Assembly: GCA_030267905.1 (NCBI GenBank)
Contig: BRXX01000375.1
Coordinates: 1 to 64,000, forward strand
DNA: 64,000 nt
DNA from: Triparma verrucosa
Taxonomy: Eukaryota; Sar; Bolidophyceae; Parmales; Triparmaceae
Direction: 5' to 3'
The notes below the pieces were generated by a model. It was not told the DNA's origin, did not search any database, and saw nothing but the letters and a program-made list of their open reading frames with translations. Of this stretch, positions 1-10,511 are shown piece by piece. Each line of letters opens with the position of its first letter. The first letter of the stretch is position 1. Position numbers and translations under genes: made by a program.

Positions 1-42
1 TTTCTTAAAGTAAAATAAATAACTTTGCAATTTGTTTTATAG

Positions 43-1515
43 TTAAACATCCCAACTCTCTGAAAGAAGATTGGGGTACTCATTCAATATTTTTCTCAGT
101 TTTGGCTTCTCTCCCGCATTTTCAAGGCAGATTGCTAAATTCCGTGCACACCTCTTGGTATCTTCATGATCCATCCCAAGCTGCGCCTTCTTTCCCTCAA
201 GTGCTCTCTGAAAAAGCTCCTCTGCTTTTCCATAGTCCTTCAACCCATGGCTATAAACATTCGCAATATTCATCACAGTCGTGAGCGTATCAGGATGTGT
301 CTTCCCCAGTATCTTCTCGCTCCCCTTCAAAGCTATCTCAAAGTACTCCAATGCCTTCTCATAATTCCCCAATTTCTTATGAACTACCCCCAAATTATTA
401 ACCGTCGACAGCGTATCTTTATGGTCCTCGCCTAGTACTCTCTCCTGCCCCGCAAAGCACCTTTCAGAAACTTTCCTCGCCTCCTCAAACTCTCCATTAT
501 CCTTCAGACTACTACCAAGTTGGTTGAGCGTATCCAAAGTTACAACATTCTCCTCCCCCAGTGCTCCGACCATTCTCTCCACCAACACTCTGAACTTCTC
601 AATTCTCTCCCCCTTACTCATTCCAGTGGACAAGATCAAAAATAAAGTCGCCTCAAGCGCCCTCTCACTATCAGGCCCCAGCTGCTCCTCGTAGCCCTCC
701 TTGGCTCGCTTACAGTATCGCCTCGCATCCTCATGATCCATAACATTATTACACGCCCTCCCCAACACTAAGCAAGCATCCAACACCTCGAGCTTCCTTG
801 GATCGGCTCTCTTCTTCTTCGTTCCCTTCTTCTTCTTCCCTCGGACTTTCTTCTCGTCAACCGGCGCTGGCATTGCCAACACTAGGACCTCAAGTATCCT
901 CCTCGAAACTGCCACCAAAAGCGACGGATCGTCGAAATACTCCTTACTGCACAGCTTGGCCAGCGCCCTCAGCTTCTCCATATCCTCCGACCCCGTTATC
1001 TTGAGCACCTGTTGCTCCAGAGACTCGCCCCCTCCCTCCGCCCTGAGCCCCACAAGCTCTAGTACGTCGAATACCTCCTTCCACCTAAGATACGACGCCT
1101 CGTTCCCCACGAACAAGTCCTGGAAGTACTCATTGAAGCCCTCCCCGCTCGCTAGCTGCGTCAGGTTCTTGAGCGACGTCGGCCACAGCCCATGCGCTCC
1201 AATACTATCGACGAACTCCCCAATGAGGTACCCCGACATCGGCTTCCTGCAGAGTGGGCAAGGCATGCCTCTCCTCATATTCTCGTCCGTACACTCTTTG
1301 CAGGTCATCGAGTGGCCGCAGGCCTTGAATTTAACGTTCACGACGCGGTCCATGCAGATGATGCACTTGTCCGAGTCGTCAACCTCCTCGACGCTCTGCA
1401 CGGGGGCGGAAGCGGCCGGAGCAGCGAAGGAACCCAGAGCGGCGAAGGGAGTAACGATAGGGGGAGCAGCCTTAGCAGAGGCAGGGTCAGCAGGAGGGGC
1501 CGGAGCGGGCGTCAT
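43..1515 (-). CDS. RING-finger plus kinesin-light-chain-type TPR protein
   Basis: Single-exon gene, 490 aa, starting at an ATG (1515-1513). Seen: a Pro/Ala-rich N terminus (1-45), then a C3HC4 RING finger with Cys51, Cys54, Cys66, His68, Cys72, Cys75, Cys86 and Cys89. A Lys-rich linker follows (about 220-235). The C-terminal half (about 290-480) has 42-residue TPRs of kinesin-light-chain type, with recurring 'LG..H..TL.T..N' signatures. Known: RING domains of this kind bind E2 enzymes and act as ubiquitin E3 ligases; KLC-type TPRs bind peptide motifs of partners. Inferred: a soluble E3 ligase that selects substrates through its TPRs. No signal peptide or membrane segment is visible. The upstream 500 bp separate it from a divergent plastid-protein gene. 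Partner and pathway cannot be read from the sequence. Confidence 0.85.
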   Translation of the reverse strand: MTPAPAPPADPASAKAAPPIVTPFAALGSFAAPAASAPVQSVEEVDDSDKCIICMDRVVNVKFKACGHSMTCKECTDENMRRGMPCPLCRKPMSGYLIGEFVDSIGAHGLWPTSLKNLTQLASGEGFNEYFQDLFVGNEASYLRWKEVFDVLELVGLRAEGGGESLEQQVLKITGSEDMEKLRALAKLCSKEYFDDPSLLVAVSRRILEVLVLAMPAPVDEKKVRGKKKKGTKKKRADPRKLEVLDACLVLGRACNNVMDHEDARRYCKRAKEGYEEQLGPDSERALEATLFLILSTGMSKGERIEKFRVLVERMVGALGEENVVTLDTLNQLGSSLKDNGEFEEARKVSERCFAGQERVLGEDHKDTLSTVNNLGVVHKKLGNYEKALEYFEIALKGSEKILGKTHPDTLTTVMNIANVYSHGLKDYGKAEELFQRALEGKKAQLGMDHEDTKRCARNLAICLENAGEKPKLRKILNEYPNLLSESWDV

Positions 1516-2015
1516 TGGCCATGAAATCCTCTCACCAGGCCGCGCACAGAGCTTCTTGTGGAGCTTCCAGTGCGTCTTCTGGTGCTCTTTCGAGCAGTGA
1601 CGTACTTCAAGACGGCGTGAGCACTTCAGCGGCGCTGGATCAATGCAACCAGGGAAGCCGCATTGCGGGGCGGAGGCGACTGGCTGGGATTTACTTTATT
1701 TCATTTGAATCTAACGTCGCAGTGTGTTGCTGATGTTAATTTTAGGACATTACTATATATAACCGACGATGGGGTGCTAATAAAATGCGTGGGGTCGTTT
1801 GTGTGATGAATTATCGATACAAATTGATGAGCTTGATTGTGGTGATTTGGCTGCGAAAAGTTGATCGATATTGTGACTCCTACGTCAATTCATATAGCAA
1901 TACGAATATTGATCGACCTAACTAGATATCTAGTCCTGATAAAACGTCAGCAACATAATCCTACGGACGTAGAAAAGAGAGAATTGACCACACACTTGAG
2001 CCTGACGACTTGGCC
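1516..2015. other. Intergenic region between divergent genes
   Basis: About 500 bp between the start codons of the RING/TPR gene (-) and a plastid-protein gene (+). No supported ORF. It holds an AT-rich patch with a TATATA run near 1751-1757. It probably contains both promoters, but I could not identify defined elements. Confidence 0.5.
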
Positions 2016-2789
2016 ATGTTCATCCTCATCATTATCCTTGTTGCCTTGGCCTTCGTATCTTCGTCGGCCCTAGTCGTCTTTCCACGTGTAAGATCTTCAA
2101 TCCAACTCTCTAGCTCCGCTGACGACTACTTGGAGCAAGCTAAGAAACTCCGAGAAGAAGCAGCGTCCCTTGAGTCCTCTCGACCTCCTCCTCCTCCCCC
2201 CTCCTCGACCTCGTCCTCTTCCCCCGCGGCCGCCCCAATCATCAACCTTAAAGACAGCGCGTGGACCCTGCAATTCACTCTCAATCTTCCCAACACCCTC
2301 TACACTTCTTCCTCCACCGAGCTGACCTTCCTTGCCGATGGATACACTACGTCAGACTCTTCAATATTCTCCAAGGTGTGGGGCTGGGACCTCGAAGACG
2401 ACGACGGCACAAGCACAGCCGAAGGCATAAAGCCCGAGTCCGAGGACGTGAGGTGAGAACTGTCCCCTCGCCCCACCATATGTACCAATTCTTACACGTC
2501 GCTTCGCTCCTCATCATCTCCTACTAGCGTCCTCCTCTTCTCCGCGGATGCTGCAAAAGAATCCAAGATCCCCTCTGACCTCGCAAACAAGCGCCTCTAC
2601 TTCACTGCCGAAATGGCCCAGTCCAAAACGACGAAGAATTGGCGCTTTAACAAAGGCACGTGTACAATCAAGAGCGACGAAGTAAACGGCGGAGGTCTCT
2701 TCGGTCTCTTCGGCAACACGGGAAAAATACTTGCGCAGTTTAAAGTCGTCGGCCGCTTCACTCTGACTCCTGCTCCTCCCGCACAATAA
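2016..2789 (+). CDS. Plastid-targeted protein of unknown function
   Basis: Two exons, join(2016-2452, 2528-2789), 232 aa; the 75-nt intron has a GTGAGA donor and a CTACTAG acceptor, and the phase (2) fits. Chosen start: ATG at 2016. The N terminus is a hydrophobic signal peptide (residues about 2-20) followed at once by an Ser/Arg-rich stretch. This is the bipartite layout ochrophytes use to send proteins through the ER into the plastid. Next come a short amphipathic segment ('DDYLEQAKKLREEAASLE'), a Pro/Ser linker, and a domain of about 150 aa rich in beta-type sequence ('DSAWTLQFTLNL', 'GRFTLTP'). I do not recognise the domain. Plastid location is inference from the leader; the enzyme or structural role is unknown. 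Confidence 0.75.
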
Positions 2790-2926
2790 ATTATTGATTA
2801 ACAACGACACACATAACATTCATACGTTACCAAAACCAGAACCCAAAGATCCCCAAAATTAATAAAATACAAATAATAATTAGAAGAACGACAAAACCCT
2901 TTCACTTATTATCCTCATCCTTAGCC

Positions 2927-5399
2927 TTATCGTGTATCCCCCTTCCCTTCCCCTTCCTCGTCATCATCAATCCTCGCCAGCGCATCCCCCACACTAACAG
3001 CCCCCGTACTCCTAATTTTATGAATCCTCGAGAAGATACCTTCCCCTATAAAAAGAGCCTTATGAGCGAGGAAACTCGCGACGTACGCTGCCGTCCTTAG
3101 GTGGAGGGTGTCAGTTTTTTTAGCCTTTTTGTGCGTGAGGCTATTGTCCTGGGCTGCGTTTGGGTTGTCTGCGTCTCCTGAATTGTGAGCGACAGCGCCA
3201 CCTTTAGGGACTTCCTTTCGAGCTACGTGGAAGATCTGCTGGAGGTCGACGTCGAAACGACGGAGCCTGAGGCCGTGACGCTTCAGGAAGAGGAGGGTGC
3301 GCTGGAGGTGGGCCTCGCCGGGCCTGTAATGGCCGCTGTGGGGGTACAGCCGGAGAAGCCGGCCTGAGCTGTTGGTGATTATTATGCCAGCAGCTTCAAC
3401 GGCCTTGCCGCCGAAGAAGCTCGAGTGGTGGAAACGCTGCATTAAAGTAAGTTCGGACGTTTCACGAGTTAGAAGTTGTTGTGGTAATTATGGCTGTGAT
3501 TCGCTGCTCGATACGTCTTACCTTCGTTCGCCCTCCCTGCTTCGACGTGACCTTCTGCGCCGCGTAAAACCCACCGTCCCTAATGACGAAAATCCACCCC
3601 TCCGGCCCAGTGTCGACCACCCTCCCCTCCGTATCCAAGAAAACCGCATTATTATCCCCCTGCGGAAAACGAGCGTAGAAGGATTAGAGTCAGAATTTCG
3701 CAGCGGTGAATGTTGACGAGGTAGGAATTTAAATATTCTAGCTCCTCGACACCTTCCCTCACCTTGCTCCCATCCCCGAACCTCCCCTCTTCGTCTCCCC
3801 CCTTCCTCCCCCTTCCAAACGGGCTGCTCAGTCCTCTATCGTTAGAAAATCATAATAAAAAAGTATCATCGTTTGTTGGGTGGGGGTTTTTCTCTCCCAT
3901 TTTTCGCTCACCTCTCAACCGGCGGGCTCTCACTAACTCCTCCCTTCCCCCCCTCCAAATCCCTCTTCATCCTAATAAAAATCCTATACCTCTCCTGATC
4001 CTCCCCATCCGTAATATACGCCACTGTATCACTATCCAACTTCTTCCTATCACACCCTTCAATAACAGGTAATTTCTCACCAGCCGCAGAACCTTTACTA
4101 TCCAACCAATCAAAGAACATCCCATGAGGGTATCCTTCTTCCTCCCATTTTCTGTAATACCCTCGTAAATACTTACCGTACCTGTGGTATTTATCGCTTA
4201 CTTCGAGCCAGGCTTTACGGTGTAAAAGTGAGTTGTTGCCTCGGGAGACGCCTCGGGATACCATTTCGGGGGGGTTGGACTTTAGGCCGATGTACTCGTA
4301 AGGGGGGGAAGGGGGGATTTTTATTAGGGGGGAAGGGGTTTGGGAGGGGTGGGTTGGGGAAGGGGGGGGGAGGGTGGACGTTGAGGAGGGGGACTTCGTC
4401 AAAGGGGAAGGGGGAGGAAAGCCGAACGAGTCTCTGTCGTCGCCGGTCGGAGACGACAAGTCACCGTCCTCGGCGAGGAACTCTAGCTCTTCAACGTCTG
4501 AGCTCTGCTGGTGGTTAGAATTATCGTCGAGTTTGGCGTCCTTTTCCTTGTCGTTTTCGTCGTCCTCCTCGTCGTCATCGTCGCTGTCGTCCATTGCCCC
4601 CCCCTCCTCGTCGTCCACGATACGACGAGCCTCAGAGACATTCGTAGGCGGCGTCTCCCCCAGAGCCAGCGCAAACTGAACGCTAAGAACGTCAAACGAA
4701 AGGGTTAGATATAAATGCCACACGGAAGAAAGGTTGACAGCACTCTTTTATTGTTTTTTATTAACCCCGTCAATTGTTGGAAGGCTCACCTCTCCTGCAA
4801 TATCCTATTCCTAGACTTAACGCTACTGCTCAGCCCGTAAGCTCCCCCTTGTTCCTCCTCCTCTGAGATGTCTACGTTTCTCGGCTCTGACTTCTCCTTT
4901 ATTTTTGTCGAGGAGAGGAGGGAGGGAAGGTCTTCTTCGATATCGTCTCCCGCGAGGCTGAGAAATGGGGAACGGTGAGTGAGTGGGAACGGGAGTTAGA
5001 ACATTATAGCGGTAGCGGTTAAATTGTGGGTTAAAGTGTGCGGCGATGTTTTCATCCTGTCTTCTTTTTTTGTTTTTTCGTTTTTTCGTTTTTTCTCTCT
5101 CACCTCTTATCACTAACCCCTTTAACATGTAATTGTTTCTTCCTCCTCAAAGCTCTAGGAAACTTTGGCGTCCCCCCACTTAGCGTCTTCAAAGATTTCT
5201 GAGGAACGGATGTTATACCAGCCTCGAGGATAGAAGCGTCAATTGCGCGCATGGGACCTTCAGAGAGATGTTGGAGGGAGTCTGAGCGTGGGAAGTAAGC
5301 CCCCCCCTGGTCCAGAACCTGGTCCAGAACCTGGTCCAGAACCTGGTCCAGAACCTGGTCCAGAACCTGGGGTTTATTTTGCTGCAGAGATTGTTCCAT
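2927..5399 (-). CDS. IQM-family (plant IQ-motif protein-like) protein
   Basis: Six exons, complement(join(2927-3436, 3522-3659, 3763-3823, 3912-4682, 4790-4957, 5104-5399)), 647 aa; all five introns have GT-AG ends with CTAAC/CTAAT branch-like motifs and all phases agree. Start: ATG at 5399-5397. The first third is disordered: a VLDQ repeat, acidic runs and a Pro/Ser-rich stretch. From about residue 310 the protein matches my recollection of the plant IQM family domain: 'WLEVSDKYHRYGKYL' (plants WLEAIDPRHRYGHNL), 'FFDWLDSKG', 'WIFVIRDGGFYAAQK', 'FHHSSFFGG' and 'PHSGHYRPGE'. IQM proteins bind calmodulin through an IQ motif placed before this domain; I see no IQ motif in this exon model. The cellular role is unknown; a calcium/calmodulin link is inference from the family only. 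Confidence 0.8.
5306..5365 (-). repeat. 12-bp tandem repeat encoding VLDQ
   Basis: Five consecutive copies of a 12-bp unit (+ strand cctggtccagaa) lie in the first exon of the IQM-like gene. On the minus strand they encode five VLDQ tetrapeptides near the N terminus. The copies look identical, so array length is probably variable between strains. Confidence 0.9.
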
Positions 5400-6026
5400 T
5401 ATATACAAAAAAATATATTAACCCTAACCCTACTATCGTATACTATTCTATCGTATCGTCTCGCTCGCATACACAGTAGTATAACAACAGGTAGTGTTGT
5501 GTAGCGTCGAATAGAGGAAATTCAGTCCAGTTCAGTCCAGATTCGAGGCGAGGGGAAGGGAAGGGTAAGGATAAAATCGTCGAATAAACGCGCGGTACGC
5601 GATAACTTCACTATTAATTACTTTATTCCTAAAAAAATATATAATATGATGACGTGGAAGTAATGAACTGCGTCTAAAGCTGCGTATTTGAAGAATTAAC
5701 AAGCAGGGAATATGTCTGAGAAATAGCTTTTATGGCCCTTTTACTTTACATACCATTTAACCGGCCACACGTGCAATAATAATTAAATTGTACTATTTCA
5801 CTGCCTCATCCTTAAGAATTGATATAATAATATCTGCAAACATTTTTTAAAAGGCGACGTATTAAAACTTTTATAGGGATTATAAAGTTGAATTGCTGAT
5901 CTCGTTGTAAGACCAGCTAGTAAGACCAGCTAGACCAGCTGCAGCTAGACCAGCTGCAGCTAACCGCAGTCAGCTTACCGCAGTCAGCTTACAACGTCTT
6001 AGAGTAAAGGACCCTAGCAGCTAGCT
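5400..6026. other. Intergenic region, divergent promoters, repeat-rich
   Basis: About 630 bp between the starts of the IQM-like gene (-) and a plastid-type gene (+). It is AT-rich. It contains two adjacent CCCTAA units at about 5421-5433, a short direct repeat (ttcagtccag twice, about 5520-5540), and the compound repeat listed separately. No supported ORF. Confidence 0.5.
5903..5996. repeat. Compound tandem repeat enclosed by an inverted repeat
   Basis: Three successive doublets lie here: gtaagaccagcta (two copies), a gaccagctgcagcta-type unit (two copies) and accgcagtcagctt (two copies). The block is flanked by a perfect 9-bp inverted repeat, cgttgtaag at 5903-5911 and cttacaacg at 5988-5996. 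It ends about 30 bp before the ATG of the next gene (6027), so it would lie in the promoter or 5' UTR. It could fold as a hairpin; function unknown. Confidence 0.75.
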
Positions 6027-7818
6027 ATGTACACATACCACCCACTGTTCGTTTATTTAATAATATGTACAGTAATGCTGTGTTCTAAACCATCTGTCGT
6101 AAACTCATTCAGTACCACAATCACAATGAACTCTCCATCGAACTCTCCATCCTCACGTCATACTACTAGTACTACACTTAAACTGAAAAACGAAATAGAC
6201 TTCTGCCTTTCCCCCTCCGACACTTCCCTCTCCTCCACCCCAACCCTAACCTCCACCCTAAACATCTTCACCAACGCCGCGATCCGTCGCATAACCCTTT
6301 CCCGAACGTGGCCCTCCTCCTCCCAAATCTCCACCCTCCTCTCCTCCACCACCTCCACCCCCCCCAAGCCCCCGTCAAAATGCCCTGTAAAATGCCCCGT
6401 CCCCCGCTCCATCCTAAACGCCTTAACCCGCCCTCGCCCTTCCCTAATAAAAAAATCAACCCTCTCCCCTTCAACCCCCCTCCAAATATCCGCCTTCCTA
6501 AAAACCCACCCTCCCACAACCCCAGGTCACTCCCAATCCGTCGATTACCTTAAATGCATATGTTCGTTATGTAACGAATCAATTGAATCACCATTAACAT
6601 CATCAGTTATGGCTGATAACATATACTGGGAATCGTATTTAAAAGTCCTCAACGTTCTAGAGACTGCGGGGGCAGTATTCGAGGAGACGGAAGGAGGGAG
6701 GAGACGACTCAAAAAAAGACTCAGGGATGAGGATATATGTAGGAGTGTGATTGATGGGGGGGAGGAGGACGACGACGACGACGATGAGGAGAATTTGGGA
6801 CTTTTTATTATGAGCGGGAGGGCGGAGAGTAAGACTGTGCAGCTTAATATACTTTCGAATGTTGTTAGGAGGTCGCTGCTTTTTGGGTCTGATGAGGAGG
6901 TGAGGAGATGAGGAGACGAGGAGATGAGGAGATGAGAGGAGCGGAGAGACGCAACGAGCTGTCGCCTCTACTTTACTTTGTTCTTACACTCGTTGCTGCT
7001 TCGCTCCCTCCTCGCCGCCGCAGCTGACCATCCTCTCCGAAACCTTGACCTCCACAAAGAAGGACTTTGCCGAAAAATGGTACCCCTCCACATCCCTCGA
7101 CTCCATCGACTCCATCCCCTCCGTCCAGTACCTGAACGCCCTGATCCTCCTCTGCTCTACCGCCGTCTCCTCCGGCACAATAACAACCGTCGAACCCCTA
7201 ACCCCCCTGAACTCCTCCTACACCAACTCCTACTACCGCCTTCTGGGCAATCTCCTCTCCCTCGGCTCCGGCTACATCTCCACCCCTAAACCAACCTCCC
7301 CCCCCCGCCTCCCCAAAACCCCAACCGAAGAGCTCGGCCGTTTCGTTAAATGGGAGTCCGCCTTCCGTTCCACCCTCGACTCCCGCCGTCCCTCCACCCC
7401 TCACCCTTCCGACCTCTGCGGCCCCTGGTCCGTAACCGACGAAGTCGGCGGCCTAAAAATAGGCGTATCCTCAGTGACTCTCTTACCTTCAGGCGCCGTA
7501 TCCGTCCCTAACGGGAACGCTGAAGGTTTAACATGGCGTCTTGACCCTGGTCCTACACACTTGGATACTTTAACGTTCCGTGCTTTCGATTCATCGAAAA
7601 TATTAGAGTATAAAGGTTACCTTGATCGGGGAGCGAGGCTTGAGGCTAGGGTTAGTAAAAGGTGTTTGAAGGTTAGGGGGAAGTGTACTAGTAATATGAG
7701 GGGGGAGGAGAGTGGAGGGGAAGAGATTGGGACGCTTTATTATAGTCAGGCGACGACGAGGTTTGTTATGGAGAAGGTTAAGGAGGAGGGAGGGGAGGGG
7801 GGGGGGGAAGGAAGTTAA
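6027..7818 (+). CDS. Signal-peptide-bearing, probably plastid protein of unknown function
   Basis: Two exons, join(6027-6899, 7024-7818), 555 aa; intron of 124 nt, phase 0, GTGAGG donor and CCGCCGCAG acceptor. The N terminus has a hydrophobic core (about residues 7-27) followed by 'VNSFST' and a Ser/Thr-rich, acid-poor leader, which resembles ochrophyte plastid targeting. The middle has a paired-cysteine element ('KCICSLCNE', about 172-180) and an acidic run. The C-terminal 150 aa ('LCGPWSVTDEVGGLKI', 'VTLLPSGAVSV', 'LEYKGYLDRGARLEARV') look like a beta-barrel, lipocalin- or fibrillin-like layout, but the match is too weak to name. The last 20 residues are Glu/Gly low complexity. Plastid location is inference. 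Confidence 0.7.
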
Positions 7819-7919
7819 GAAGGCTTTTTAAGAACAAAAGTTTTGAAGTGAAAGGGGGGGAGGGGATTCAACCGTTTCAAAGTGGTTTGTTGTTTTTACT
7901 TGTAAATATTTTGCAATTT

Positions 7920-8725
7920 TTATTTATTCATGAAGGCGAACTGAGCAATTAGAGCGAACAGGACGACGGCGATGCTCCAAAACATGGACATGTTGGGCGT
8001 GGAGTTTTGTATAGAGCGGAGGTAGGCGACTACTGCGTTGTTGTCGCTAACGTGAATGTCAGAGGGGACTAGCTTGGAGCATTCGTTGAAAGCATAGCTA
8101 CCAAAATTTTGAAGCGAGTCCGGGATTTTCATCTCTCGTAAACTTGTGCAATTCATGAAGGCATAATTACCTAATTTGTTACTTTCGTGTGAAGGAGATC
8201 GACCTTTTCTAGACTGGAGCAACCAAGGAAGGAGCAGTTACCAATTGATGTTAACGATTTTGGGAACTTTATCTCTTTCAAACTACTGCAGTCATAGAAG
8301 GAAGCACCACTGATGGTTGTTATGCCTTCGGGGATGTCTACAACAACGAGATTGGAGGCCCACGCGCAGGCAGTATCTCCGACCTTCGTAATATTCAGAA
8401 GGAAGACGACCTTCGTCACTTGCTGCATCCTTTTCTTCCTTGCAGCAGAATAAGCCTCAACAGCACTTATATCATTCCCTCCATGAACAATAATCTCGCC
8501 GAAAGGCTCATCTTCCAACTCAATCAGCTTCTTCTCAACTACCTTGTGCCATTTTCTATCAAGCCACCGCATCGCAACTAAAGTATCAACCATAACGATA
8601 CCAACGAACAACCGCCTGAAATCGTCTGTATGCATGAAATCTGCGCCTCCAGTGACCGGGGTCTTGTCGGCAGCAGAATCAGACTCTGAACCTTCAAAAG
8701 CTTCCTCCTCGTCATCTCCGCCCAT
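7920..8725 (-). CDS. BspA-type (LRR_5) leucine-rich repeat membrane protein, frameshifted
   Basis: Two overlapping frames together encode one family member: 8725-8171 gives the N terminus ('DDFRRLFVGIVMVDTLVAMRW', then LRR_5 units such as 'LVVVDIPEGITTI' and 'LKEIKFPKSLTSIGNCSFLGC'). The -1/+2 shifted frame from about 8190 down to 7920 continues the repeats ('KLGNYAFMNCTSLREMKIPDSLQNFGSYAF') and ends in one transmembrane helix (about 7923-7985) with the tail FMNK. The break lies where the first frame reads 'HTKVTN-stop' and the second resumes with 'NKLGNYAF', near an AAA run at about 8176-8190. Either a real frameshift or a single-base sequencing error would explain it. Family: BspA-like LRR proteins, usually surface or adhesion-like; role here unknown. 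Start chosen at the ATG 8725-8723. Confidence 0.7.
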
Positions 8726-9012
8726 CAATTGTTCAAGGATGGTATCACAATTGTATTGGAGAGATCTTCAGACGTTCTCATTGACATATTGCGTAAAAAT
8801 GAATGAGAAAAGTCGGCTGTTTCTTTTTGCAAGCTCTTGTCCCAAAATTCCTGTAAATCTTTTTCAATAATCAAACACCAACGCAAGCTTAACTCGTCAA
8901 ATACGATTATATCATATCACTACGATACAATATCCCTAAAAACACACCCCAAACCAGTCCTCATACGTTGAGAAAAGAAGGAAAGGTAATATTCTGAACT
9001 CATAATGGCGCC

Positions 9013-10233
9013 ATGGAGCTCCCTCCAGCCATCACGACTACTACCGCCTATCCGCCTCCGAGACAAACGGCACTTCTCCGAGCCTATTTAGTGAACTCTG
9101 CATCCTGCGGTGCTAAGTTCTACATGATCTGGACAGCGGTGGAGGGCGGCATCACATTCTTTACCATCACTCGGACCGGCCACGTGAAGACGGGACTTGG
9201 GACCGTGACCGAAAAGCCTTTTCCGTCTGAGGAGAAGATGACCGAGTACGTCCTCTCCCAGATTGCCGATAGGAAGAAGCGCGAAGGAGACAAGCGGTTC
9301 TTCGACGCGCCAGTCCCTCTCGCTCTGCCAGCCTCGATACCTGCGCAAGGCAAGGAAACGAAGGGGAAGGAAAATGGCGACCGCGCCGCCCCTTCCACAA
9401 ATGGAGCCGATGCCGCCCCATTTCTTATCGCCCTAACCCCTGAAGCCCTCTTCCAAGAGAGGCCCCCGTTCGCGAAGGTGAAGAGATTCCTGGACCTGTT
9501 AGGAACGAAAGAGCAGCAGATCCAGTACCTCTTGAAGTGGCGCGACTCGCTGACTATCCTTGCCTCCCACGCCGACTTCGAGACCCTCCAATACGTCCTC
9601 CGCCTCTACCCAGATATCATATACCTCGGACCATGTTGTGGTGGAAATAGCCTTCTTCTCACCGCGGTGTTGAGCGGCCGTCAGGAGGTCAACGTAATTA
9701 CTCTACTCGCCAATGCTTCGCCGAAGGAGCTGATCTACGGCGGCCAGTACCTTTCCAAGCTCGCCGAGGAGAAGGAATGCGGAGATGATGTCGTGGCAAC
9801 CCTTGAAGGGCTCATGAGGGCTGAGTTCGACAATACGCACCTCTTCTATATCGTGCAGACGTCGAGGTTTGAAGAGTTCCAGCGCCAAATCTTCCTCCGT
9901 GATAAGCAGGAGGTCCTAAAGCAGCTCATCTCTCAAGGAAAAGTCGGATATTCATACTCCACCTTCCATGCCCTTATTTTTTCGGACCCTCCCTCCTCGA
10001 CAATAATCTCCCTTCTCAGCTTCTTGGATGATACGGCGAGGTCGAAGATATGTTCAGTGCTGGGATCTAAAGTCGGTTATCCTCTCTTTTGCCTGATCGG
10101 AACGAGAGCTGGACGTGACATTGCGCTTGTCCGCCAAGTCGCTCTTGCACATGCAGAGGCGATATCTTCCTCTTTTGTTCACCCGTATCGCACGGACGAC
10201 GAAGGACCCCGAACTTCACTGCAGAAAGAGTAA
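9013..10233 (+). CDS. Ankyrin-like helical-repeat protein, unknown function
   Basis: Single exon as read, 406 aa, from ATG 9013. An N-terminal domain of about 100 aa ('SCGAKFYMIWTAVEGGITFFTITRTGHVKTG') is followed by a charged linker and then helical repeats resembling ankyrin units ('HADFETLQYVLRLYPDIIY', 'GNSLLLTAVLSGRQEVNVITLL'). The ORF stops at TAA 10231-10233, but the same frame stays open for 44 more codons and would give a charged, coiled-coil-like tail ending in a Lys/Arg cluster (to TAG 10366-10368). The GT at 10230 and AG at 10262 would remove the stop as a 33-nt intron, which is very short for this genome. I list the ORF as read. No recognised enzyme domain; no signal peptide. Confidence 0.7.
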   Translation: MELPPAITTTTAYPPPRQTALLRAYLVNSASCGAKFYMIWTAVEGGITFFTITRTGHVKTGLGTVTEKPFPSEEKMTEYVLSQIADRKKREGDKRFFDAPVPLALPASIPAQGKETKGKENGDRAAPSTNGADAAPFLIALTPEALFQERPPFAKVKRFLDLLGTKEQQIQYLLKWRDSLTILASHADFETLQYVLRLYPDIIYLGPCCGGNSLLLTAVLSGRQEVNVITLLANASPKELIYGGQYLSKLAEEKECGDDVVATLEGLMRAEFDNTHLFYIVQTSRFEEFQRQIFLRDKQEVLKQLISQGKVGYSYSTFHALIFSDPPSSTIISLLSFLDDTARSKICSVLGSKVGYPLFCLIGTRAGRDIALVRQVALAHAEAISSSFVHPYRTDDEGPRTSLQKE

Positions 10234-10511
10234 GTCGAAGTAGTTGCGTCGTCTAGTCCCAGGGAGAGCCTTCAGCAGAGATTCAGGGATGCGGAGGCTC
10301 GGGGGGAAGTGATTGACCTCGAGGAAGAAAGCCACGGCAACAACAGTAAGAAGAGAAAGGAGAGGTAGGGTGGGAAGAAGGAAGACAAGAATATGTGTGT
10401 TAAGAATGTGTTCTATTATGAAAAGGAATAATTTACTTTTCCTTCCCCCCCTTATTGTTATTCGGTCCCGCAATAAACCCCCCCTCCCCTCACCAACAAA
10501 CCAATTCTTTT

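Noticed and set aside
4683..4723. Apparent start 'MWHLYLTLSFDV' of the large IQM exon
   Set aside because: It lies in an intron with CTAACC branch motif and TTCTTAG acceptor; joining to the upstream exons keeps the phase.
5418..5436. Two CCCTAA units suggesting an interstitial telomere
   Set aside because: Only two units; too short to be more than chance in AT-rich promoter sequence.
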